DNA of 35,270 nucleotides, from positions 1 to 35,270 of IMG/VR virus record IMGVR_UViG_3300035680_000042. One strand, written 5' to 3'. Position 1 is the first letter of the stretch. The number at the start of each line of letters is the position of its first letter. Source of the DNA: a virus. This document shows positions 1-7,118 of this stretch, in pieces. A program made the translations under genes and the position numbers. The notes under the pieces were generated by a model. That model made no database searches, was not told where the DNA came from, and saw only the letters and a list, made by a program, of their open reading frames with translations.

Positions 1-1
1 C

Positions 2-694
2 GCTGGTCGCCCCCTCCTTGAGGTTATCGTTCCCGATAGCCGTGTCCTCCGTCAACTCTGGCAGTATGCCAAGCAGTCTGGTGGATGGTGGGAGAGCGTT
101 AGCGATTTCGATGACAAGCAACTTCAATACTCCCTTGGTATTGATCGTGTTATCGGAAACTACGCTTTCTGCAACGACATCAACGGCGTTCGTCTGAAAG
201 TTGATTGGGCTTATAATGCGGCTCTTTCGACCTTTAACGCCAACAATCCTGACACTTGGCCTCGTCTGGTTCGTGTTCTGCCTTATGTGCCTGTTACCAC
301 CGAGCTTGGTTGCAAGTATGTGCAGAACCCCGAATACAACAATGCCGACTTCGGCATCACCAACCCTTGGGTCAACAAGGCTATGATCAAGTGGATTAGC
401 CCTTCCCAAAGCGGAATCGGTGAGGCTCAAGGCATGACCCAGAACTATGCTGGTGATTGGCAATGGAAGAACCCCGATTGGGAGTGCAACATCAAGCGTG
501 ACCAAGGTTTCTTCTGGAACCAGTTCCGTATGGGTATGCAGTTCCAAGATCCGACCCTGATGCATTCGATCCTTCACAGGCTCAACACCAGCCGTCTGAT
601 CATCCCTGCGCCTTGCACCTTATCCACGAACTACACGCCGCAATACACCCCTGATTGCTACGTCTGTTCTAGCGTTGTTAGCCAGCCTATCTAA
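2..694 (+). CDS. Probable major capsid (or other major virion) protein, C-terminal part
   Basis: The reading frame is open from the left window edge to a TAA at 692-694, giving 231 residues of a protein whose start lies outside. It is rich in Trp, Tyr and Asn, with no signal peptide or membrane segment. It is followed by three small beta-rich proteins and, after the third gene, a strong terminator. That order is common around phage major capsid genes. I did not recognise a diagnostic motif, so the capsid call rests on position, composition and context. It could be another abundant head or tail protein. Confidence 0.45.
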   Translation, partial: AGRPLLEVIVPDSRVLRQLWQYAKQSGGWWESVSDFDDKQLQYSLGIDRVIGNYAFCNDINGVRLKVDWAYNAALSTFNANNPDTWPRLVRVLPYVPVTTELGCKYVQNPEYNNADFGITNPWVNKAMIKWISPSQSGIGEAQGMTQNYAGDWQWKNPDWECNIKRDQGFFWNQFRMGMQFQDPTLMHSILHRLNTSRLIIPAPCTLSTNYTPQYTPDCYVCSSVVSQPI

Positions 695-713
695 CCGATA
701 AAACAATAATCCG

Positions 714-1037
714 ATGAACCCATCTAATTATGCTCCGTCGGATGTCTTGAACGCTCCTGCCCTACTTTATGTGGGGCAGGGGCAACCCCTGACTCCGTAT
801 TTTCAATCGGTTGCTAATGGCACTAGCTTTTCAATCCCCACAAGTGCAATCACTTGGTCGATTACTGCTCCTGCTGGAAGCAATGCAACCGTTAATGGTG
901 TGGCTTATACTGGTGTGTTTAGCATCAGCGGAAGTGGCCCGTTGTCCAATGCAATTACGGTTGCAACTACTGCTGGAACTGTTCTTGTGAGCTACACCCT
1001 CAACAATGTGGTTTATAACACCCCCGGCTACTACTAA
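714..1037 (+). CDS. Small beta-rich virion protein, function unknown
   Basis: 107 residues, rich in Ser, Thr, Ala, Val and Gly in an alternating pattern typical of beta-sandwich head decoration or tail proteins. The segment ALLYVGQGQP resembles AVLYIGQGST in the product of 1798-2181, so the two may share a fold. There is no Shine-Dalgarno sequence before the ATG; the leader is A-rich. It starts 19 nt after the presumed capsid gene and is probably co-transcribed with it. Function is inferred from context only. Confidence 0.6.
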   Translation: MNPSNYAPSDVLNAPALLYVGQGQPLTPYFQSVANGTSFSIPTSAITWSITAPAGSNATVNGVAYTGVFSISGSGPLSNAITVATTAGTVLVSYTLNNVVYNTPGYY

Positions 1038-1055
1038 AAATTAACAAAACCTATT

Positions 1056-1739
1056 ATGTCCGTCCCTAATCCTACCCCTAACAACCTAACTCTGGTTCGC
1101 TTCGGCCCTCTGTCCGTTGACTTTACCAGAACTGGAACCTACACCCTTGGGCAAATTGAACGAGATCAGCAGACGTTTATCCCGACTGCTTCCTTTGTCG
1201 TTTATCAAAACGCTCTTGGAACCAATGGAACGACTGCAATTGTTGCAATTGACAATGGCACGACTGGAGAAAACATCTCCACCGCCACTCTCCCTGCAAC
1301 TCCTGTTTCGACTAGCCCTAACGCAACTGGAAATCTGTCTTCGACGATTTTCACCCCTGCTACCAATGGCTATGTTCTTGGACAAGTTCCAGTTTCCACC
1401 TCTATTCCTAGCAATGGAGCCGCCGCAACGCAAAGCGTCCGTGTGAATGTGACGCAAGCCGCTGTTCCTGCGCTCGCTACCACCAACCGTGCTACGGCAA
1501 ACAACATCTCCACCCTGACTGTGGCGAGTGTTCCTGCTTGGCTTGTTGCTGGTGCTAGCGTCAAGGTTCAGTCTGTCGGTAATGCCGCTTATAATGGTTT
1601 TGTGACCGTTATTTCGACGACCGCTACTACCTTCTCGTACTACAATCCCTCGCTTGTTACCGAGGCTTCCACGGCTGATACCGCTGGTCGCATTGGTGCA
1701 ATCACGGGTGATGTGTACGTTGTTGGTTTCCTTCAGTAA
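1056..1739 (+). CDS. Beta-rich virion protein, function unknown
   Basis: 227 residues, very rich in Thr, Ala, Asn and Val with few charged residues and no helix-forming stretches. This suggests one or more beta-sandwich domains, as in head decoration or fibre-like proteins. The leader (AAAATTAACAAAACC) has no Shine-Dalgarno sequence. A strong terminator follows 12 nt after the stop, so this is likely the last gene of a capsid transcript. No family recognised. Confidence 0.6.
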   Translation: MSVPNPTPNNLTLVRFGPLSVDFTRTGTYTLGQIERDQQTFIPTASFVVYQNALGTNGTTAIVAIDNGTTGENISTATLPATPVSTSPNATGNLSSTIFTPATNGYVLGQVPVSTSIPSNGAAATQSVRVNVTQAAVPALATTNRATANNISTLTVASVPAWLVAGASVKVQSVGNAAYNGFVTVISTTATTFSYYNPSLVTEASTADTAGRIGAITGDVYVVGFLQ

Positions 1740-1751
1740 TTAAACTCAAAG

Positions 1752-1786
1752 GTGGCATGGAGGTTCTACCCCTCCATGTCACTTTT
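1752..1786 (+). terminator. Rho-independent terminator after the capsid-region genes
   Basis: A 12-bp stem (1752-1763 pairs with 1771-1782, one G-U wobble) with a 7-nt loop, followed directly by TTTT. It sits between the stop at 1739 and the next start at 1798. Placement after a capsid gene group suggests it partly separates very highly expressed genes from the genes downstream. Confidence 0.75.
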
Positions 1787-1797
1787 ACCCAAATTTT

Positions 1798-2181
1798 ATG
1801 CCTGTTACTCCACTCGATTTTCCAGAATTTGTAATTACCACCGATAGCGAACAAAGGTGGCAGATTTATAATGCTATTAGTTCTGGAGCTACTACAGGAA
1901 CGCTTTCTAAAGCAACAACTGCTACTCGCAGTAACTTTTCTGCGGCTACTGATACAATCATTGCCGCCGCAAGCACAAGCCGTGTTACGCTTGCGATTTA
2001 CAACATTGGCCCTGCCGTTCTTTACATTGGGCAGGGAAGCACGGCGGTTACTACAACGGACTTCACCTACCTCCTCAACGCTGGTGATACCTATATCGCT
2101 AACCCAAATGAGGTTGGACTTGAGCATCGTGGGATCTTTGCCGCCGCAGGAAGTGTAGCAGAAGTCACTATCGGAGCTTAA
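1798..2181 (+). CDS. Small virion protein, function unknown
   Basis: 127 residues, beta-rich in its second half, with the segment AVLYIGQGST that echoes the product of 714-1037. No signal peptide or membrane helix. The start follows a T-rich leader without a Shine-Dalgarno sequence, 12 nt after the terminator. Position between capsid-region genes and fibre genes suggests a head-tail or decoration role, but no motif proves it. Confidence 0.55.
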   Translation: MPVTPLDFPEFVITTDSEQRWQIYNAISSGATTGTLSKATTATRSNFSAATDTIIAAASTSRVTLAIYNIGPAVLYIGQGSTAVTTTDFTYLLNAGDTYIANPNEVGLEHRGIFAAAGSVAEVTIGA

Positions 2182-2184
2182 CCT

Positions 2185-3312
2185 ATGTCTATCGTTCGCC
2201 AGCCAGCCTACATTGCCAAGTCTCCAATTAGCGTTGCTATTGGGGGGACTGTTCCAGCTCCGTTTCCTCCAACTCCAATTGTCCCTGCACAGGATTTTCA
2301 GATTAACGGAGTTTTGACTGGAACTGGTGCTGGCAAGTGGGTGAGTGCTATTGAGTATTATTTCGGAAGTCTTAATGGCCCAACAACATTTACCTTTTCT
2401 GATTTGGAAGGAACTACTGGAGGGTTTTTTAATTCCAATGCACCAACAACCTCCACCAGCGTATCTGCACCAAATTTAATTTATGTTGGATCAAATTTAT
2501 TTGCTGGTGGTGGCGTTTTCACTTATAGTAACCTCACTTCTATAAATTTTCCAAAATTGCAATACATTGGAGGGTCGCTACTTGGAAGTCCAAATACTTA
2601 TCCAGCACTTACATCAATCAGTTTTCCAGAATTAGTATTTATTGGTTCCCCTTGGGGTGGAAATTTGGCTGGATCAACTTCAATAGACGTACCAAAATTG
2701 CAGATAATGTCTGGAATGAACTTTACTGCGAATAGTTTAACCTCATTAAACCTTTCTTCCTTGGCTTTCTGTTCTGGCAATTTATCTTTTACAGCACCAG
2801 CACTTACCACGTTGACCATGCCATCCGTACTTGGAACGTGGAAGGCAATGCTTGGAATGGTAAATTTAACAAACATCGCTCTTAACCAAACTTCCGTTAA
2901 TAATCTTCTGGCCGCCCTTGCGTACATGGATGGCAACAATGGAACGCTTCTTTTTGGAACTGGAAGGGCAGTAACCATTACTGGCACGTCTTCTGCTCCT
3001 AGCAATCTTGGAGTTGTTACTGGCCTTAATGGTTCTCAATTTGTCGGTGCAGGAACTATTTGCACAGCGACAATTGCTAACCACGGATATGCTATTGGTG
3101 ATATGATAAGGGTAGCGGGAGTTGGCGCACCTCTGGTTAATGCTAATAGATATGCAGCAATCCTTCCTACCGATTTCACGACTGGATCATTTAAGTATAA
3201 CATCGCCTCCCAAACTGGAACTGGAACTGGGACTGGAACAGTATCAGTTACAAAGGCTGGGCCTTCTGCCGCCGCACTTGTCACCCGTGGAGTAACTTTA
3301 ACCACCAACTAA
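2185..3312 (+). CDS. Leucine-rich-repeat (BspA-like) virion or adhesin protein
   Basis: 375 residues. The middle part (roughly residues 105-235) contains about six irregular repeats of the form LTSINFPKLQYIGG, LTSISFPELVFIGS, STSIDVPKLQIMSG, LTSLNLSSLAFCSG, LTTLTMPSV and LTNIALNQTS. This is the pattern of BspA-like leucine-rich repeats, which form solenoids used in surface binding. The C-terminal 100 residues are Gly/Thr-rich with a short (TG)n run before the end. It lies 3 nt after the preceding gene. A receptor-binding or particle-surface role is inferred from the repeat type. Confidence 0.6.
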   Translation: MSIVRQPAYIAKSPISVAIGGTVPAPFPPTPIVPAQDFQINGVLTGTGAGKWVSAIEYYFGSLNGPTTFTFSDLEGTTGGFFNSNAPTTSTSVSAPNLIYVGSNLFAGGGVFTYSNLTSINFPKLQYIGGSLLGSPNTYPALTSISFPELVFIGSPWGGNLAGSTSIDVPKLQIMSGMNFTANSLTSLNLSSLAFCSGNLSFTAPALTTLTMPSVLGTWKAMLGMVNLTNIALNQTSVNNLLAALAYMDGNNGTLLFGTGRAVTITGTSSAPSNLGVVTGLNGSQFVGAGTICTATIANHGYAIGDMIRVAGVGAPLVNANRYAAILPTDFTTGSFKYNIASQTGTGTGTGTVSVTKAGPSAAALVTRGVTLTTN

Positions 3313-3313
3313 A

Positions 3314-3475
3314 ATGGACAGACTTATCTACAACGCCGAAACCAAAGAGATCATCACTCGCATTGTGGATTGCGAGGGAACCTCAACTGGCACTCCGTTT
3401 GATATGTTTGAGGGGACTCCAGAACAAGTTGACGCAAAGATTAAGGAACTAGGCTTAACTTCAAATGAACAATAA
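3314..3475 (+). CDS. Small acidic protein upstream of the lysis cassette
   Basis: 53 residues starting MDRLIYNAETKEI, hydrophilic and acidic, without membrane segments. It starts 1 nt after the previous stop and overlaps the next gene by 11 bp, so it is tightly packed into the operon. Similar short proteins beginning M-x-R-L-I-Y often sit near phage fibre and lysis genes, but no function is known to me. Confidence 0.55.
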   Translation: MDRLIYNAETKEIITRIVDCEGTSTGTPFDMFEGTPEQVDAKIKELGLTSNEQ

Positions 3476-3656
3476 TCCTGCTCCAAGTTCAGAGGTTGGA
3501 TCAACTAGCGCAATTGTGTCTTTGCTCACCTTGATTATTTCATTCTTTAACACGACCCATGTGTGGCTTCAAAACCTGACTCTTATTGTTTCCTTTATTG
3601 CCGCACTCATTGCAATTGTTTCTGGCATTAGAAAACTGAAGTCATTGGAAAAATGA
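3465..3656 (+). CDS. Putative holin (two membrane segments)
   Basis: 63 residues with two predicted membrane helices, roughly residues 14-34 and 38-58, a short polar N-terminus and a basic C-terminal tail (GIRKLKSLEK). Size and topology fit a class II holin. It is the first membrane gene of a cassette that continues with a lipoprotein (4-bp ATGA overlap), another membrane protein and a lysozyme. The gene at 4015 is a competing holin candidate, so either one could be holin and the other antiholin. Confidence 0.55.
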   Translation: MNNNPAPSSEVGSTSAIVSLLTLIISFFNTTHVWLQNLTLIVSFIAALIAIVSGIRKLKSLEK

Positions 3657-4018
3657 GCAAACTTCTTATTGTTTGTGCATTGGGACTTCTTATTGGATGT
3701 GCAAAAGAAAAGGCACAATATACTGCGCCATCCGTAGTTGGAGTAAAGACGAGCATTGAAAAGCTCAAGCCGCATATTACAAACTCCGCAGGAAATGCGG
3801 CGATTAAAGACGTAATCTCCGCAGTAAATACATACCAAGCGCAAGTTGATCAGCAATCCAAGGATCTTGCCAAGGCGCAAAACGATGCCGCTTACTGGCA
3901 TGACAAGCAAATAAAAGCCCTTAAAGAGTTGTGGACTTGGCGTTTGATTGCACTTTCTGGCATTTTATGTGTAGTGGTCTATGTGGGGATCAAGACCGCA
4001 TGGAAGTTTAGACCATGA
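3653..4018 (+). CDS. Putative unimolecular spanin-like lipoprotein
   Basis: 121 residues. The N-terminus MSKLLIVCALGLLIGCAKEK is a lipoprotein signal with lipobox LIGC, so Cys16 would be lipidated. A helical, probably coiled-coil region follows (about residues 30-90). The C-terminus has one membrane helix (about 94-114) ending in a basic tail. An outer-membrane lipid anchor plus an inner-membrane helix in one chain is the architecture of u-spanins such as phage T1 gp11, which disrupt the outer membrane at lysis. Overlaps of ATGA with both neighbours and the downstream lysozyme support this. It implies a diderm host. Confidence 0.55.
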   Translation: MSKLLIVCALGLLIGCAKEKAQYTAPSVVGVKTSIEKLKPHITNSAGNAAIKDVISAVNTYQAQVDQQSKDLAKAQNDAAYWHDKQIKALKELWTWRLIALSGILCVVVYVGIKTAWKFRP

Positions 4019-4332
4019 TTCCCAAACTGGTATCCCAAAGGCTTATTGTTTCCCTTATTGGGATTGCGCTTATCCAAGCATCGTGGCGTTGGGCCGTTGC
4101 TCATCTTTACACGCTACCAGAGATTGCCCTAGCTGGATTTGTTACGATTACCACCAACACCCTGTATGTCACAGGGGCTATTGTAATCTTCCTTGTGACT
4201 GGGCGAATGGTCTATGATTGGAAAATGGGAACGTCCCAAGTTCAGCAAATCCTTGGTAATGTTTCTCACGCTAAAGAAGAAATCTTTGAGAATTTGACCA
4301 GCAATGCCAAGGAAGATAGCTACAAATCGTGA
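4015..4332 (+). CDS. Membrane protein of the lysis cassette (holin/antiholin candidate)
   Basis: 105 residues with two hydrophobic segments (about residues 8-31 and 36-65) and a hydrophilic, partly helical C-terminal domain of about 40 residues. It overlaps the spanin-like gene by 4 bp and the lysozyme start (GTGA) by 4 bp. Its location suggests a role in lysis timing or endolysin release. The long cytoplasmic tail is unusual for a simple holin, so an antiholin or regulator is possible. Confidence 0.5.
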   Translation: MIPKLVSQRLIVSLIGIALIQASWRWAVAHLYTLPEIALAGFVTITTNTLYVTGAIVIFLVTGRMVYDWKMGTSQVQQILGNVSHAKEEIFENLTSNAKEDSYKS

Positions 4333-4955
4333 AAACGCCTTCTAACAATACTTTGAAGCTCCTCATGGACTATGAGGTTGGTGGAGGGGAAAGCTATTAC
4401 AACAAGTATTTGAGCCAATTTACATGGCCCGGAGGTGCTTCTGGCCCGACTATCGGAATAGGAATAGATTGCGCTTATTATTCTGCTACCGAACTAGCCA
4501 ACATATTTTCGTTTCTTTCTAAAAAGCAGATTGTTTTGATACAGGGAGCAACTGGTAAAACTGGATTATCTGGCAAGGAATATACTAAAACATTAAGGGA
4601 AGCAGGAATTGTTGTATCGTGGGATCAAGCCAAAGGAATCTTTGAAAAAACCACTTGGCCCAAATTTGCAAGCCTTGCAGAGAAAGCATTTCCTTCTTTA
4701 GATGAACTTTGCGATGATGCATATGGGGCTATTGTTTCCCTTGTGTTTAATAGGGGATCTTCAATGGCGGGAGATAACAGATTGGAAATGAGGAACATAA
4801 GAGTTCTTGTTCCAAAGAAAGATTACAAGGGTATAGCTAATGAGATTAGGAAAATGAAAAGACTATGGGAAGGCAAGGGCATGGATGGACTTTTAAAACG
4901 TAGGGAAGCAGAAGCAAAGTTGGTAGAAAATTGTGAAAGCAAAACGCTTGTGTAA
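4329..4955 (+). CDS. Endolysin, lysozyme-like muramidase
   Basis: 208 residues. It starts with GTG at 4329, overlapping the previous stop. Near the N-terminus it has LLMDYEVGG with Glu16 as the likely catalytic acid, then PGGASGPTIGIGID (residues 34-47), where Thr41 and Asp47 occupy lysozyme-like positions. Further on come AIVSLVFNRG and LEMRNIR, followed by LLKRREAEA near the end. These match phage muramidases of the GH24/T4-lysozyme-like class that cut peptidoglycan. No signal peptide is present, so export depends on the holin. It ends the lysis cassette, and a promoter-like sequence follows. Confidence 0.8.
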   Translation: MKTPSNNTLKLLMDYEVGGGESYYNKYLSQFTWPGGASGPTIGIGIDCAYYSATELANIFSFLSKKQIVLIQGATGKTGLSGKEYTKTLREAGIVVSWDQAKGIFEKTTWPKFASLAEKAFPSLDELCDDAYGAIVSLVFNRGSSMAGDNRLEMRNIRVLVPKKDYKGIANEIRKMKRLWEGKGMDGLLKRREAEAKLVENCESKTLV

Positions 4956-4975
4956 AACTATCTACATGATATAAA
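4948..4975 (+). promoter_or_regulatory. Possible sigma70-like promoter before the adhesin genes
   Basis: TTGTGT at 4948-4953 and TATAAA at 4970-4975 with a 16-bp spacer, just upstream of the ATG at 4986. It overlaps the end of the lysozyme gene. Weak evidence, since the host sigma factor is unknown. Confidence 0.25.
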
Positions 4976-4985
4976 GTCAATACTT

Positions 4986-6071
4986 ATGCAATACCCTCAA
5001 GGACAAAATTGTTGCGATTCCAATTACCAGAATAATTGTTATACTGGTTGTGGAACACAATACCCAATTGTGCCGGGGTCTAACCCTGCATTGAATTATT
5101 GGAATGGTCAGAACTTTGTTGTTGCTGATGGGTCTTCTACTAATCCGATTATTCTTCCGTTTTTTGAAATAAATGCTGGAACCCCAAGCTATGTCCTTGG
5201 TGCAAACAATGCTGGAAAATTGGGTTATTATTCTGTTTCTACACAAGTAACAGGGTATTTTAATATTCTTGTTGTAGCAGGAGGAGGTGCTGGAGGTGCA
5301 ACTGCAACTTTTAGGGGCGGTGGAGGCGGTGGTGGTGGTGTTATTCAAACCACTTTACCTCTTATAAAAAATAATACTTATAGTGTTGTAGTTGGTTCTG
5401 GGGGACTTGCAACTTCTGCCCTTGGCGATAATGGACAAAATTCTAGTTTTGGAACATTTATTGCAATTGGGGGAGGGGGAGGAGGTGGAGGTGCAACTTT
5501 ATTGAATGGAGCAAATGGAAGTTCTGGAGGTGGAGGTTCTGGAATCCAAACTGGAACTGCTGGCATTGGTGGATTTCCAACTATGAATCAAGGAAATTTT
5601 GGCGGTGCTGGAGCGGTTGGGGTTCAAGCTGGATCTGGAGGGGGAGGTGGTGCTGGAGCCGTTGGCACTAATGCAATAAATTCTACTTCTGGCGGTGGAG
5701 GTAATGGTGGAATTGGTATTGCCAGCACAATTTACGATGGGACTATTAGGTATTATGGTGGTGGTGGAGGTGGAGCCAACCGAAATACTGGATCACCAAC
5801 AAACGTACCGCTTGGCGGCAATGGCGGGGGTGGAAACGGTTTTGTAAATACAGGCATTCTAGCTCAATCTGGAACCGCCAATACTGGTGGAGGAGGCGGT
5901 GGAAACGATGGCACGTCTTTTGTTGCTGGCAATGGAGGAAGTGGAATTGTTATTGTTTCCTATAATTCACCAACACAAATTGCTACTGGAGGAACCGTTA
6001 CTTCTTATGCAGTAAATGGCGCAACTTTTTGGGTGCATACTTTTACAACTTCTGGTAACTTTATTTCTTAA
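4986..6071 (+). CDS. Glycine-rich tail adhesin
   Basis: 361 residues. The N-terminal 60 residues are Cys/Asn/Tyr-rich. From about residue 95 (NILVVAGGGAGG) to 325 the chain is packed with runs of three to eight glycines separated by short polar spacers, and it closes with IVIVSYN and a short beta segment containing HTFTTSGNFIS. This matches the glycine-rich domain of phage adhesins such as Salmonella phage S16 gp38, where polyglycine type II helices form the receptor-binding tip. It is the first of two fibre-type genes; receptor binding is inferred from the family. Confidence 0.65.
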   Translation: MQYPQGQNCCDSNYQNNCYTGCGTQYPIVPGSNPALNYWNGQNFVVADGSSTNPIILPFFEINAGTPSYVLGANNAGKLGYYSVSTQVTGYFNILVVAGGGAGGATATFRGGGGGGGGVIQTTLPLIKNNTYSVVVGSGGLATSALGDNGQNSSFGTFIAIGGGGGGGGATLLNGANGSSGGGGSGIQTGTAGIGGFPTMNQGNFGGAGAVGVQAGSGGGGGAGAVGTNAINSTSGGGGNGGIGIASTIYDGTIRYYGGGGGGANRNTGSPTNVPLGGNGGGGNGFVNTGILAQSGTANTGGGGGGNDGTSFVAGNGGSGIVIVSYNSPTQIATGGTVTSYAVNGATFWVHTFTTSGNFIS

Positions 6072-6083
6072 CAACTAAAAATC

Positions 6084-7112
6084 ATGTCTTGCTATAATAA
6101 CAATGGATGGGGTGGATGCGGTTGCCAAGGAACTGTGCAATACGCTCCTTCTGCTTGTAATCCCAACTTCCCTACTACTTGCACCGCACTTGGTACAGGC
6201 ACAATTCAGCGTGTAGTTGGCGAGGATTCTAGCTACTGCAAATATACCGTTCCTACTCTCGCTTCCAATAGCTTGTTGTTTTATAACGCTTCTACTGGTC
6301 TAATTAATTGGGCTAATGGAACAACGGCTAACCCTGTTTATCTTTCTCCTTCAACAACATCTCAAACATCTGGAAACCTTCTTGGTCTTTCTGCTTTGTC
6401 TGGAAATAACGGACAAGTTGTTGAAGTAATGCCAACATCACCCGTAACTCAAGCAACTTTCCCTATTGTTCCAATTGGAGGTAGCACAGTTAATTGGGGA
6501 ACTATTGAAAATCTTATTCCTAATACTGGTCTTGTTTATAGGAATAATACAGGAACCGTTGCCCAACTTTCTGCCGCTTCTGGAAACATTGTTACTTTTG
6601 ATGCTAACGGAAACCCAATTGCGGAATCTGTATCAATTTTAAGCGGTGCTACTGCTGTGCCTTCTGGTGCTGTTTTGCCATTTGCTTATAATGTAACATC
6701 GGGAACCCTTCCTGCTGGATGGTTGCTGTGCGATGGTGCTGTTTATACTGTTGCGGCATATCCAACTCTTGGAGCATTGCTTGCCAATACTTATGGAGGA
6801 AGCTCTGGAACTTTTGCAGTTCCTAATCTTTCTGGATTATTTATTCGTGGATCTGGAACGCAAACAACTGGAGGAATTACATATGCCGCTGGTGTTATTG
6901 GAACAGTTCAAACCGATGCATTCCAAGGTCACTTTCATAGTGGCAATAAAGCATTGGGATTGTCTGGTGTTTTGCAGGGAGGAACCACAACAAACCTTAT
7001 TACTTCTGGAAACACTACTGGAGCAGTTACTGATGGAACTAGCGGAACCCCAAGAACAAATACTGAAACAAGGCCAGTAAACCTTGCAATGGTTTATTGC
7101 ATTAAAATATAG
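6084..7112 (+). CDS. Tail fibre with phage tail collar domain
   Basis: 342 residues. The N-terminus MSCYNNNGWGGCGC is Cys/Gly-rich, like that of the preceding adhesin, suggesting a common attachment or docking segment. A collar-type domain starts around residue 190: VPSGAVLPFAY, LPAGWLLCDGAVY, YPTLGALL, YGGSSGTFAVPNLSGLFIRG, and finally RPVNLAMVYCIKI at the C-terminus. That set is the classic phage tail collar signature of short tail fibres. It lies 12 nt after the glycine-rich adhesin and 6 nt before the nozzle-like gene. No Shine-Dalgarno sequence (leader CAACTAAAAATC). Confidence 0.85.
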   Translation: MSCYNNNGWGGCGCQGTVQYAPSACNPNFPTTCTALGTGTIQRVVGEDSSYCKYTVPTLASNSLLFYNASTGLINWANGTTANPVYLSPSTTSQTSGNLLGLSALSGNNGQVVEVMPTSPVTQATFPIVPIGGSTVNWGTIENLIPNTGLVYRNNTGTVAQLSAASGNIVTFDANGNPIAESVSILSGATAVPSGAVLPFAYNVTSGTLPAGWLLCDGAVYTVAAYPTLGALLANTYGGSSGTFAVPNLSGLFIRGSGTQTTGGITYAAGVIGTVQTDAFQGHFHSGNKALGLSGVLQGGTTTNLITSGNTTGAVTDGTSGTPRTNTETRPVNLAMVYCIKI

Positions 7113-7118
7113 CCTAAT

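Noticed and set aside
3200-3245. Simple (ACTGGA/GGAACT)-like repeat near the end of the leucine-rich-repeat gene
   Set aside because: It encodes a short Thr-Gly linker in frame, and nothing suggests a mobile or regulatory repeat.
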